A DNA stretch of 64,000 nt, from contig NZ_LMMP01000052.1 in assembly GCF_001422815.1 (NCBI RefSeq), positions 7,501 to 71,500 on the forward strand. The letters are read 5' to 3'. Made by a program: the position numbers and the translations under genes. Shown piece by piece: positions 18,463-26,190 of this stretch; positions within the stretch are counted from its first letter, which is position 1; each line of letters opens with the position of its first letter. The stretch is from Methylobacterium sp. Leaf91 (GTDB lineage Bacteria > Pseudomonadota > Alphaproteobacteria > Rhizobiales > Beijerinckiaceae). Under the pieces are notes generated by a model. It was not told the DNA's origin and did not search any database. It worked only from the letters and a program-made list of their open reading frames with translations.

Positions 18463-18759
18463 ATGATCCCGACGCCCGAGCGGCCGAACGTCGACCACGC
18501 CCTTGCCCGGCTGGAGACGGCCCTGACCCGGCTGGAAGCGTCGGTGACCCATCGCCTCGAAGCCGAGCGCGAGCCCGGCGACCTTGAGACGGAACTCGCG
18601 ATCATGGCGGAGGACCGGGCGCGCCTCGCGGCGGAGCTCGACGCTGCCAGCGCCCGCCTCGCCACGGTGGAGGCGACGACCAGCGATGTCGGCCACCGCC
18701 TCGGCCGGGCGATCGAAGCGGTGGAGGGCGTGCTGGCCCATCCCCGCGCCGCGCGTTAA
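18463..18759 (+). CDS. DUF4164 family coiled-coil protein
   Basis: A 98-residue protein of the DUF4164 family, regularly placed directly before zapA in Rhizobiales. Almost the whole chain is a heptad-rich helix (ALARLETALTRLEASV, ELAIMAEDRARLAAEL), so it should form a coiled coil. Function is unestablished; the constant linkage to the Z-ring protein ZapA suggests a cell-division or envelope role (inference). The ATG at 18463 has GAAGGT 7 bases upstream. The spacer to zapA is 31 bases, pointing to one transcript. Confidence 0.85.
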   Translation: MIPTPERPNVDHALARLETALTRLEASVTHRLEAEREPGDLETELAIMAEDRARLAAELDAASARLATVEATTSDVGHRLGRAIEAVEGVLAHPRAAR

Positions 18760-18790
18760 ACCCGCCTCTCTCACACCAACCCTATCGGAC

Positions 18791-19150
18791 ATGCCTCAGA
18801 TCAGCGTCACCATCGACGGCAAGAGCTACCGGATGGCCTGCGCCGAAGGCGAAGAGGCGCATCTCTCGGCGCTGGCCGCGGAACTCGACACCCGCGTGAC
18901 CGGGATGCGGAAATCCTTCGGCGAGATCGGCGACATGCGTCTTCACGTCATGGCCGCCCTGACTCAGGCGGACGAATTGGCGGAACTGAAGCGTCGTCTC
19001 GCAGACCTCGAGACAGAGACGGCGGCCCTCCGGGACCGCGTCGAGAGTGCGGATTCCCTCCGTGCCGAAGAAGAGGCCCGTATCGCGGACGGGCTCGGCC
19101 GTGCGGCGGACCGGATCGAACGTCTGGCTCACGCGCTGGCGGCGGGATGA
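18791..19150 (+). CDS. zapA: Cell division protein ZapA
   Basis: ZapA-family protein (119 residues) that binds and bundles FtsZ filaments at mid-cell. The N-terminal globular part QISVTIDGKSYRMAC followed by EEAHLSALAAELDTRV is typical, and the C-terminal half is a long coiled coil with ELKRRLADLETE. ATG 18791. It follows the DUF4164 gene and precedes the probable 6S RNA and the 5-formyl-THF cyclo-ligase gene, an arrangement conserved across many Proteobacteria (zapA - ssrS - ygfA). Confidence 0.92.
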   Translation: MPQISVTIDGKSYRMACAEGEEAHLSALAAELDTRVTGMRKSFGEIGDMRLHVMAALTQADELAELKRRLADLETETAALRDRVESADSLRAEEEARIADGLGRAADRIERLAHALAAG

Positions 19151-19164
19151 GGGCCTCTGGCGCA

Positions 19165-19350
19165 TGATTGCGCGCGTTCCCCCCTGGCGCCCACGGCCGG
19201 CCGACGCTACATGAGTGATGCGGTGCTGCGGGGTTCGTCAGGAGTACTTTTCCCCGGGGCCTTATCGACTCCCCAGGGAGCTGTCCCTGGCCCTGTCCCT
19301 GGACTTGGCCAACACGGCGCCCACCTACACTGTAGGTTTCCCGGGATCGC
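19165..19350 (+). ncRNA. ssrS: Probable 6S RNA (ssrS)
   Basis: The roughly 215 bases between zapA and the 5-formyl-THF cyclo-ligase gene are where 6S RNA is encoded in most Proteobacteria. 6S RNA binds and inhibits the housekeeping RNA polymerase. The DNA is unusually rich in short complementary blocks: CCAGGGAGCTGTCCCTGG forms a perfect hairpin, followed by another CCCTGTCCCTGG block, a pyrimidine-rich TTTTCCCCGGGG segment, and CCTACACTGTAGG near the 3' end. The call rests on position and structure potential; ends are approximate and the closing stem was not resolved by eye. Confidence 0.5.
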
Positions 19351-19366
19351 AACTCCAACGGCTCAC

Positions 19367-19954
19367 GTGGCTCCGCACTCTGATTTCCCCGCCCTGAAGG
19401 CCGCCCTTCGCAAGGATGCCCTCGCCCGCCGCGATGGCCTCGCCCCCGAGACCCGCCGGGTCGGCGGATTACGGATCGCCGAGAATGTGATGCAGGTCGA
19501 GCCCCTCGCCCAGGCTCCCATCGTCGGTGCCTTCTGGGCGATCCGCAGCGAAGTCGATCCCCTACCTCTCATTGGGATGCTGTTCGCGCGCGGCCAGCGA
19601 GTCGCCCTGCCGAAGGTGACGCCGGAGGGCCTCGTCTTCCGCGAATGGCGCGCCGGTGAGGCGCTGGTTCCGGGTTCCTTCGGTCTCAGCGAACCGCGCG
19701 ACGACCTGCCCCCCCTCGATCCTACCGCCCTCATCGTTCCGCTCGCCGCCTTCGACCGGCGCGGGCACCGCATCGGCTACGGACGCGGCTATTACGATCA
19801 GGCCATCGATCGGCTCTCCCGCAACGGCCCCGTCCTGACGATCGGCATCGCCTTTTCCGTGCAGGAGGTGGAGACCGTGCCCTCCGAGCCGCACGACCAA
19901 CCCCTCGACCACCTCATTACGGAAGCGGGACCGGTCCCGCTCGTCCGGGACTGA
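19367..19954 (+). CDS. 5-formyltetrahydrofolate cyclo-ligase
   Basis: Methenyltetrahydrofolate synthetase (YgfA/FAU1 family; 195 residues), which recycles 5-formyl-THF to 5,10-methenyl-THF with ATP. Signatures: LKAALRKDALARRDGL at the N-terminus, VGAFWAIRSEVDP, RVALPKV, and the C-terminal RRGHRIGYGRGYYDQAI ATP/Mg loop. The start is taken as GTG 19367 since longer frames run into the presumed 6S RNA and give no conserved residues. Good ribosome binding sites are lacking at all candidates, so the start is uncertain by a few codons. The stop is 9 bases before the next gene. Confidence 0.9.
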   Translation: MAPHSDFPALKAALRKDALARRDGLAPETRRVGGLRIAENVMQVEPLAQAPIVGAFWAIRSEVDPLPLIGMLFARGQRVALPKVTPEGLVFREWRAGEALVPGSFGLSEPRDDLPPLDPTALIVPLAAFDRRGHRIGYGRGYYDQAIDRLSRNGPVLTIGIAFSVQEVETVPSEPHDQPLDHLITEAGPVPLVRD

Positions 19955-19963
19955 CAGCGACGC

Positions 19964-20785
19964 ATGCGACTTCTCTTCCTCGGCGATGTGGTGGGCCGCC
20001 CCGGCCGCAATGCGGTGATGGACCGGCTGCCGAAGCTGCGTGAGCGCTGGCGCCTCGATTGTGTGGTCATCAACGGCGAGAACGCGGCCGGCGGCTTCGG
20101 CATCACCGAGGCGATCTGCGACGAACTCCTCCAGGCGGGCGCCGATGCGGTGACGCTGGGCAACCATTCCTTCGACCAGCGCGAAGCCCTCGTCTTCATC
20201 CAGCGGCAGACGCGCCTCGTCCGCCCGGCGAACTATCCGCCTGGCACGCCGGGACGCGGCGCTACCGTGGTGGAGACGCGGGGCGGCGCCCGCGTCCTCG
20301 TTCTCAACGTCATGGGCCGCATCTACATGGATGCGCTGGACGATCCCTTCGCCTCCGCCGAGCGAGAACTCTCGGCCTGCCCCCTCGGCGAGGTGGCGGA
20401 CGCCGTCATCGTCGATGTCCATGCCGAGGCCACCAGCGAGAAGCAGGCTTTCGGCCACTTCCTCGATGGCCGCGCCAGCCTCGTCGTCGGCACCCATACG
20501 CACACGCCCACCGCCGACCACCGCATTCTCCCCGGCGGCACCGCCTACCTGTCCGATGCGGGCATGTGCGGCGATTACGATTCGATCCTCGGCATGCAGA
20601 AGGATGAGCCCCTGCGGCGCTTCCTGCAGAAGACCCCCGGCGCGCGCCTGGAAGCGGCGCAGGGTAAGGGCACATTAAGCGGGATCGCCGTCGAGACCGA
20701 CAATGCCACGGGGCTCGCCACCATGGTCTCGGCAGTACGCCTGGGCCCTCATCTGGAAGAAACCTGGCCTCGCGCCTGGGATTAA
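19964..20785 (+). CDS. YmdB-like metallophosphoesterase (TIGR00282 family)
   Basis: A 273-residue calcineurin-type phosphoesterase of the YmdB family, which in Bacillus subtilis hydrolyses 2',3'-cyclic nucleotides. Metal-binding residues are visible in FLGDVVGRPGRN, VINGENAAGG, TLGNHSFD, VDVHAEATSEKQAF and VGTHTHTPTAD; the DAGMCGDYDSILGM segment is also family specific. It starts 9 bases after the cyclo-ligase stop, so the two form an operon, as they do in other Alphaproteobacteria. A GC-rich hairpin (arms 20793-20800 and 20823-20830) follows the stop. Confidence 0.93.
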   Translation: MRLLFLGDVVGRPGRNAVMDRLPKLRERWRLDCVVINGENAAGGFGITEAICDELLQAGADAVTLGNHSFDQREALVFIQRQTRLVRPANYPPGTPGRGATVVETRGGARVLVLNVMGRIYMDALDDPFASAERELSACPLGEVADAVIVDVHAEATSEKQAFGHFLDGRASLVVGTHTHTPTADHRILPGGTAYLSDAGMCGDYDSILGMQKDEPLRRFLQKTPGARLEAAQGKGTLSGIAVETDNATGLATMVSAVRLGPHLEETWPRAWD

Positions 20786-20792
20786 GCCACGC

Positions 20793-20830
20793 GCGCAGGC
20801 GCAACTCGGCCCCGCTGATAGGGCCTGCGC
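20793..20830 (+). terminator. Hairpin after the YmdB-like gene
   Basis: GCGCAGGC and GCCTGCGC arms enclose a second nested pairing (GGCCC with GGGCC). There is no U-tract, so it may be a rho-dependent 3' end or only a stabilising hairpin. Confidence 0.4.
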
Positions 20831-20914
20831 CTGAAAGACAACCTTGACTATCACCTCATCCCCAAACACAACCTACAGGAGAGATTCGTCGGATCTCCCC
20901 TGGAGGTTGTAGAC

Positions 20915-21820
20915 TTGGCCGAACCCGATTTTTTCCGCATCAATGCAGCGATCCAGCGGGCAGGTGCCCAGTGGGATTCGGGTCCCACAGCTCTCAGCGA
21001 GTACTACGACGCAAGTGGCCCGGCGACCGAACGGTTCGGCCTGTCCTTCGATCCAGAGCGCGCGAAGCAAGACGTCCTCGAAACGAGAAATGCCGAATCG
21101 GCGCTGTTCAAAGTTGTCGCCCCTCCCCCGGCGCATCTCGACTGGCGGAACGTAAGCGGGAAGAATTACGTCACGCCCATTAGGGACCAGTCGCACTGCG
21201 GCTCCTGCGTCGCCTTCGCGACATGCGCCTCCGTCGAGAGCCGAATGCTGATTGGAACCGGTCGTCCCGACGGTGCCATTGATCTGTCCGAAGCACACTT
21301 GTTCTATTGCGGCGCGCCGAACTCCTGTGGCGTGGGATGGTTCTACACCAAGGCCCTCGCCTTCGCGAAGAAGCCCGGGATCGGTCTGGAAGTCGATTTT
21401 CCCTACGTGGCGGGCGACCAGCCGTGCCGCAACATTCGACCCGTTGTGACCGTGCCGCGCTATCAGACAGCGGCATCTCAGATCGCTCGCAAGCAAGCGC
21501 TGCAGAAGGGACCTGTCATCGGAGGTTTCCGCGTCTACCAGGATTTCTACACCTATCGCAGCGGCATCTATACCCATGTCACCGGCGACTTCCTCGGATG
21601 GCATGCCGTCTGCATCATCGGCTACGATGACATTCACCAATGCTGGATCGCGAAGAACAGCTGGGGAACTGGCTGGGGCGAACAGGGATTCTTCCGTATT
21701 GGTTTTGGTGAATGCGGCATCGATTCCGAAGTGCTATTCTATGATCCGGAGATTGCTCTTCTCAAAACTGACATTCTGGCATCGACACCCCCTCGGCGCC
21801 GTTCGAAAGTCTCAGCATGA
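20915..21820 (+). CDS. Papain-like (C1A) cysteine protease
   Basis: A 301-residue cysteine peptidase of the papain fold. Gln 92 (oxyanion hole) and nucleophile Cys 98 lie in RDQSHCGSCVAFA with the six-residue spacing of papain; His 230 is in GWHAVCIIGYDD and Asn 248 in IAKNSWGTGWGEQGFFRI. The Trp that follows the papain nucleophile is Val here. Residues 1-75 precede the mature domain (DWRN) and may be a propeptide; they begin with FFRINAAIQRAGAQW and TALSEY. No signal peptide or membrane span was found, so the protein is cytosolic or exported by another route. Start TTG 20915 has TGGAGG 8 bases upstream. Codon use is less GC-biased than in the neighbours, which fits horizontal gain. The next gene encodes a chagasin-like inhibitor. 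Confidence 0.93.
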   Translation: MAEPDFFRINAAIQRAGAQWDSGPTALSEYYDASGPATERFGLSFDPERAKQDVLETRNAESALFKVVAPPPAHLDWRNVSGKNYVTPIRDQSHCGSCVAFATCASVESRMLIGTGRPDGAIDLSEAHLFYCGAPNSCGVGWFYTKALAFAKKPGIGLEVDFPYVAGDQPCRNIRPVVTVPRYQTAASQIARKQALQKGPVIGGFRVYQDFYTYRSGIYTHVTGDFLGWHAVCIIGYDDIHQCWIAKNSWGTGWGEQGFFRIGFGECGIDSEVLFYDPEIALLKTDILASTPPRRRSKVSA

Positions 21821-21910
21821 AGACCGGGGGATGAGGCCTCCGGCTCGACCGAAGGACTTGTCTGTGGGCGCGCCGGTACGCGATAAAGGATCGTACTGGA
21901 GTGAACCTCA

Positions 21911-22204
21911 ATGGAGCTTGAGCGTCGCGGCCCCATAAAGGCCTGTTCTGGCGAGACGATCGAGGTATCCGCTCCGGGCGAAGGAATCGGGGGGTTCCTC
22001 TGGTATGCCGAGGTCGCACACCAAGCCGCCACGATCGTGAGCGAGGCCCTGGGTCCGGCGGCTGAAGGAGTCGGGGCTACGCGAGACAAGGTCTTTCGCG
22101 TTCGCCTGGAGCAGCCCGGGGACACGACTGTCCGCCTCGTCCAAAAACGACCCTGGGATTCGACCCCGTACCGCATCATTGAGGTACCGATTCGGTGTGC
22201 GTAG
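21911..22204 (+). CDS. Chagasin-like (I42) cysteine protease inhibitor
   Basis: A 97-residue beta-rich protein that fits the chagasin/ICP inhibitor family, which blocks papain-like proteases through three loops. Loop 2 (NPTTGF in chagasin) is represented by PGEGIGGFLW at residues 22-31, loop 4 (GxGG) by EGVGATRDKVFRVR at 52-65, and loop 6 (RPW) by QKRPWD at 78-83. Order and spacing match, although loop 2 lacks the Asn-Pro-Thr-Thr of typical members. There is no signal peptide, as in the upstream protease. CTGGAG lies 9 bases before the ATG. It begins 90 bases after the protease stop in the same orientation; most likely it protects the host from, or tunes, that protease. Confidence 0.78.
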   Translation: MELERRGPIKACSGETIEVSAPGEGIGGFLWYAEVAHQAATIVSEALGPAAEGVGATRDKVFRVRLEQPGDTTVRLVQKRPWDSTPYRIIEVPIRCA

Positions 22205-22454
22205 CAGCCGGCCTTCCAATCGGTATGGGCCATGGGACGCCTGTCGCGATCCGCAATGATCGCCCCCGCGTGCCGCACACGCTATTCCGTGCATAGACGC
22301 CGTTTGATCGATCCGAGGAAGTCGTGCCGCTTGATCGCGGACGGCTATGCATCGAATGTGTGTCCACTTCAGCTCGAGCGTACGCGCAGTGCTTTCCGTT
22401 TCCGCAGCTCGACGCATGGTCTGAGACCGGCGTCCTCAGAGTCCCAGACAACCC

Positions 22455-23420
22455 ATGGCGACCCGCTCCGCGACTGCCCCCCTGAGCCGCCCGGGCATCT
22501 ACTTGGTCCGGATGCTGGTCTTCCTGACCCTTGTCGGGTTCCTCGCCTTCGTCTTGTTCCGGCAGATCACGCCGGCTTTCCTGGCCAATGCCGGGTTGAA
22601 CGGGCTGATCCTCGGCGTCCTCCTCATCGCCATTCTGCTCGCCTTCGGCCAGGTGATCCGCCTCTTCCGCGAGGTCGCCTACGTCAACGCGGTCGCAGCC
22701 GGTGAGGGATCGGCCAAGCCGCCCTCGCTGCTGGCGCCGCTCTCCCCGGCGATCCTGGCGCGCCGTGAGGGGACGACTCAGGCCGGCGTCCGCTCCTATC
22801 TCGACACCGTGGCCGCCCGCCTCGACGAGGGGCGCGAGATCCTGCGCTACGTCGCCGGGCTTCTCATCCTACTCGGACTGCTCGGCACATTCTGGGGGCT
22901 CATCGACACGCTGGGCGCGGTGGGCGGCGTGATCCAGAGCATGCGCGGCGGCGGCGAAGCCAGCGCGATGTTCGACGAATTGAAGAGCGGCCTCGCCAAA
23001 CCGCTTTCCGGCATCGGCCTCGCCTTCTCGGCCTCGCTGTTCGGCCTCGCGAGCTCGCTCATCACCGGCTTCCTCGACCTACAGGCAGGCCAGGCCCATG
23101 CCCGCTTCCACAACGAGCTGGAGGATTGGCTGGTCTCCGGCGAGGAGCAGGCCGCGGTGGCGCGTCCCGTGACAGCGCAAGAGCCGGCCTCGGCCCGCGA
23201 ACTGACCGAGGCTGTGGACAGGCTGTCGGCCATCATCTCGGAGGGCGCCAACGGCCGCGTGGCGACTCAGGCGATGACCAACCTCGCCGAGGGTATCCAG
23301 GGTCTCGTCCAGCACATGCGGGCCGAGCAGCAGATGATCCGCGACTGGGTCGAGGCGCAGGCGACGCGGGAACGTGAACTCAAGCAGGTGCTCGACCGGC
23401 TCGGCCGCGAGAAGGCTTGA
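22455..23420 (+). CDS. MotA/TolQ/ExbB-like proton channel protein (non-flagellar)
   Basis: A 321-residue inner-membrane protein with about four spans: residues 18-37 and 46-66 near the N-terminus, then 130-155 (AGLLILLGLLGTFWGLIDTL) and 185-205 (FSASLFGLASSLITGFLDL). The third and fourth spans carry the LGLLGTFWGL and GLAFSASLFGLASSL patterns of the MotA/ExbB channel core. The C-terminal ~110 residues are a soluble helical region. It overlaps the OmpA-like gene at TGATGG, so the two are coupled. Such pairs form proton-driven stator-like complexes; no flagellar context is present here. Confidence 0.85.
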   Translation: MATRSATAPLSRPGIYLVRMLVFLTLVGFLAFVLFRQITPAFLANAGLNGLILGVLLIAILLAFGQVIRLFREVAYVNAVAAGEGSAKPPSLLAPLSPAILARREGTTQAGVRSYLDTVAARLDEGREILRYVAGLLILLGLLGTFWGLIDTLGAVGGVIQSMRGGGEASAMFDELKSGLAKPLSGIGLAFSASLFGLASSLITGFLDLQAGQAHARFHNELEDWLVSGEEQAAVARPVTAQEPASARELTEAVDRLSAIISEGANGRVATQAMTNLAEGIQGLVQHMRAEQQMIRDWVEAQATRERELKQVLDRLGREKA

Positions 23421-24433
23421 TGGCTTCGCTGCGCACGCGCCGGGACCGGAGCCTCAACGTCTGGCCGGGCTATGTCGACGCCCTGGCGACGCTGCTGCTC
23501 GCCGTCGTCTTCCTGCTGACGATCTTCGTGGTCGGACAGTTCTTCCTGTCCCAGGAGATCACCGGCCGCGATTCGGTGCTGAACCGGCTCAACCGGCAGA
23601 TCGCGGATCTCACCGATCTTCTCGCCCTGGAACGCTCCAATCGGCGGGCGCAGGAGGAGAAGGCCTCGAACCTGCGCACGACGCTTCTCGGCACCGAGGC
23701 CGAGCGCGACAAGCTGAAGGAACAGGCGGGCGCTGCTGCGAGCAGTGACGGCCGCCAGGGCGAAGTCGACAAGCAGCTGGTGGCCGAACGTGCCACCAAT
23801 GCACGCGCCGCGTCGCAGATCGATCTCCTCAACGAACAGATCGGCGCCATGCGCCGCCAGCTCGCCGCCCTCGAGGATGCGCTGGCCGCGAGCGAAAGCC
23901 GCGACCGCGAGAGCCAGGCCCGCATCGCCGATCTCGGCAGCCGCCTCAACGTGGCCCTCGCCCAGAAGGTGCAGGAACTCGCACGCTATCGCTCGGACTT
24001 CTTCGGCCGCCTGCGCCAGATTCTCGGCAACCGCAGCGATATCCGCGTGGTCGGCGACCGTTTCGTCCTGCAATCTGAGGTGCTGTTCCCGGCGGGCTCG
24101 GCGAGCCTGAAGCCCGAGGCGGCGCCCGAACTCGACCGGATCGCCACGGCCATCCTCGATCTGTCGAAGCAGATCCCGGCGGACATTCCTTGGGTCCTGC
24201 GTATCGACGGGCATACCGATGCCCGTCCCATCGCCAGTTCGCAATTCCCGTCGAACTGGTCGCTCTCGGCGGCGCGCGCCATCGCGGTGGTGCAGTACAT
24301 GGCCGGCAAGGGCATCCCGCCCCAACGTCTGCTCGCCGCTGCTTTCGGTGAATTCCAACCCATCGAGGCCGGCACCAGCGACGACGTCTACGCCCGCAAC
24401 CGCCGCATCGAGCTGAAGCTCACCGAACGTTAA
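23420..24433 (+). CDS. Peptidoglycan-binding OmpA/MotB-like protein
   Basis: A 337-residue protein partnering the MotA-like channel. Residues 8-40 contain the span YVDALATLLLAVVFLLTIFVVG with the Asp that carries protons in MotB-like stators; residues 50-205 are a long coiled coil (DLLALERSNRRAQEEKAS, QIDLLNEQIGAMRRQLAAL); residues 215-337 are an OmpA-like domain with RIDGHTDARPI and NRRIELKL. The family is described as MotB-like or peptidoglycan-binding protein in Rhizobiales. ATG 23420 overlaps the preceding stop. Expected topology: short cytosolic end, large periplasmic part anchored to the wall. Confidence 0.87.
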   Translation: MASLRTRRDRSLNVWPGYVDALATLLLAVVFLLTIFVVGQFFLSQEITGRDSVLNRLNRQIADLTDLLALERSNRRAQEEKASNLRTTLLGTEAERDKLKEQAGAAASSDGRQGEVDKQLVAERATNARAASQIDLLNEQIGAMRRQLAALEDALAASESRDRESQARIADLGSRLNVALAQKVQELARYRSDFFGRLRQILGNRSDIRVVGDRFVLQSEVLFPAGSASLKPEAAPELDRIATAILDLSKQIPADIPWVLRIDGHTDARPIASSQFPSNWSLSAARAIAVVQYMAGKGIPPQRLLAAAFGEFQPIEAGTSDDVYARNRRIELKLTER

Positions 24434-24443
24434 GGCAGGGCCC

Positions 24444-24548
24444 CTACCGCAGGGGCGCCAGCGCCACCGCCCAGACGACGAACGCGCCGGAGAGCAACCC
24501 GAAGGCCATGAATTCCACCGCGCCGGTCAGGATCATCCGCTTGAGCAT
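24444..24548 (-). CDS. Membrane miniprotein of 34 residues
   Basis: A short reading frame on the minus strand encodes 34 residues beginning MLKRMILTGAVEFMAFGLLS and ending WAVALAPLR. Basic residues at both ends flank one hydrophobic span of about 22 residues. GAGAGGCG stands about 7 bases upstream of the ATG at 24548, a good ribosome binding site. It ends 10 bases from the convergent stop of the OmpA-like gene. Single-span miniproteins of this kind often attach to larger membrane complexes; no partner is known here. Confidence 0.5.
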   Translation of the reverse strand: MLKRMILTGAVEFMAFGLLSGAFVVWAVALAPLR

Positions 24549-24895
24549 TGTGATCGCCTCTCGTTGACGCGACGATCTTTGTTCTTGTTTTGTTCTGTGT
24601 AAAGCGGGCATTCGAGGCGGTTCGAAACAGGGTTACCGGGCCCTTAACAAAGCTCAGACGTCTTCCCTAACGCGATTCGCTCTCCCAACGGCGTCGTCGA
24701 ACCACGCTCTCAGACGCCGATATCGTTTCGACCGCGCAGTCTTGGCGAACGATTCCGAGTCTGTCCGAAATCTTACCAAGAGCGATCGCACGGCAACTCC
24801 GTGGCCGGCGAAGCAATTGACAGAACAATCAGCGCGAAAAATCTCTGGCGCTACTTCATCTTCGGCTGATTTTTCTGTCAAATGTGAATGGCCGG
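24549..24895. other. AT-richer spacer upstream of a glycosyltransferase gene
   Basis: This 347-base spacer is less GC-rich than its surroundings (for example TTTGTTCTTGTTTTGTTCTG near 24580). It should hold the promoter of the minus-strand miniprotein and of the glycosyltransferase gene. No RNA gene or repeat was recognised. Confidence 0.5.
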
Positions 24896-26149
24896 ATGCG
24901 AATACATCTCATCGCCCTTGGTTCTTATGGCGACGTTCTTCCGTTTCTCGCCATCGGTGCCGAATGCCTGCGTCGCGGGCACGATGTCATCCTCGCGGCC
25001 CCTGCCCCCTTTGCCGACCACGCAACGCGCATCGGTCTGCCGTTCCACTCCCTGGGTGACTCTGACGATTACCGTCGGATTGTATCCGATCCCCGGCTCT
25101 GGCATCCGAGGCAGGGGGCGGCCGCGTTGTTCGGCAGCATGGCGGCAGCGACGGAGCAGACCTATCGCTGGATCGCCGAGAATGCGCGCAAGGGCCGTTC
25201 GATCGTCGTCGCATCGACCCTGGCCTTCGGGGCGCGGGTAGCGCAGGAGAAGCTGCGCCTCCCCGTCATCACGATCCACGCGATGCCCATGTTGATGGAG
25301 AGCCGCTACGCCTCCCCGATCTTACCGGGCGTACCGCTCCCCTCTTGGGCGCCATCCCGGCTGCGGCACTGGATCGGCCGGGGCGCAGACAGATACGTGA
25401 TCGGCCCGGCCGCTTTGCCCTCCATCAACGCGTTCCGGCAGGAACTGGGCCTCAACCCGGTGCGACGGCTGCGATACTGGTGGAATAGCCCTTCCCGTAT
25501 CCTGCTCCTGTTTCCCGATTGGTTCGCCCGTGCTCAGCCGGATTGGCCGCAGCAGGCCGTGCATGTGGGCTTTCCCATCGCCGACCGGTTCGGCGACACG
25601 GATCGCCTCGGGCTCCATCTCTCACGGTTCTTGAAGGCGGGTGATCCCCCGCTCGTCTTCACCTATGGATCGGCGATGCGCCAGGCGACCGCCTTCTTCC
25701 GCATTGCCCTCGCGATCTGCCAGCGCCTGGGACGGCGCGGGGTGTTCCTCGCACCGGAACAGGGACAGGTGCCCGAGATCCTCCCGGAAACCGTGATCCA
25801 TGTCCCCTACGCGCCGCTCAGCGCTTTGCTGCCGCACGCGGCGGCGCTGATCCATCATGGCGGCATCGGCACCGTGGCGCAGGCTTTGGCCGCCGGAACG
25901 CCGCAGATGATCGTCCCGGTGGCGTTCGACCATTTCGACGAGGCGGCGCGGGTGAAACACCTTCGTGCCGGCACGAGCCTCAGCCGGCGGCGTTTCACGC
26001 CCGGGCGCGGCGCGCGCCGGCTCCGCCGCCTCCTCGCATCGCCAGAGGTGGCCCAGGCCTGCCAGGAGCTGAGGTTGCGCTTCAACGGGCAGGACGGCGT
26101 GTCGGTCGCCTGCGACGCGATCGAACAAATGGCGCCCCGCCGTCGCTGA
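24896..26149 (+). CDS. GT-B glycosyltransferase, UDP-glycosyltransferase (GT1/MGT) type
   Basis: A 417-residue glycosyltransferase. The N-terminus RIHLIALGSYGDVLPFLAIG is the acceptor-domain start of GT1 enzymes that act on lipids, sterols or natural products, and LIHHGGIGTVAQALAAG is the nucleotide-sugar binding motif. FTYGSAMR marks the start of the C-terminal domain. No membrane span. A GTG at 24884 is an alternative start; neither has a good ribosome binding site. In related genomes dnaE commonly follows lolD, so this gene may mark an insertion or rearrangement point next to lolD, with which it is convergent. The acceptor is unknown. Confidence 0.87.
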   Translation: MRIHLIALGSYGDVLPFLAIGAECLRRGHDVILAAPAPFADHATRIGLPFHSLGDSDDYRRIVSDPRLWHPRQGAAALFGSMAAATEQTYRWIAENARKGRSIVVASTLAFGARVAQEKLRLPVITIHAMPMLMESRYASPILPGVPLPSWAPSRLRHWIGRGADRYVIGPAALPSINAFRQELGLNPVRRLRYWWNSPSRILLLFPDWFARAQPDWPQQAVHVGFPIADRFGDTDRLGLHLSRFLKAGDPPLVFTYGSAMRQATAFFRIALAICQRLGRRGVFLAPEQGQVPEILPETVIHVPYAPLSALLPHAAALIHHGGIGTVAQALAAGTPQMIVPVAFDHFDEAARVKHLRAGTSLSRRRFTPGRGARRLRRLLASPEVAQACQELRLRFNGQDGVSVACDAIEQMAPRRR

Positions 26150-26190
26150 AGGGGCAGCTCCATTATACAAATGCAGCTGCAGATTGGGCT

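Noticed and set aside
19211-19366. N-terminal extension of the 5-formyl-THF cyclo-ligase
   Set aside because: It runs through the palindromic 6S-like region and encodes Gly/Pro-rich sequence absent from the enzyme family.
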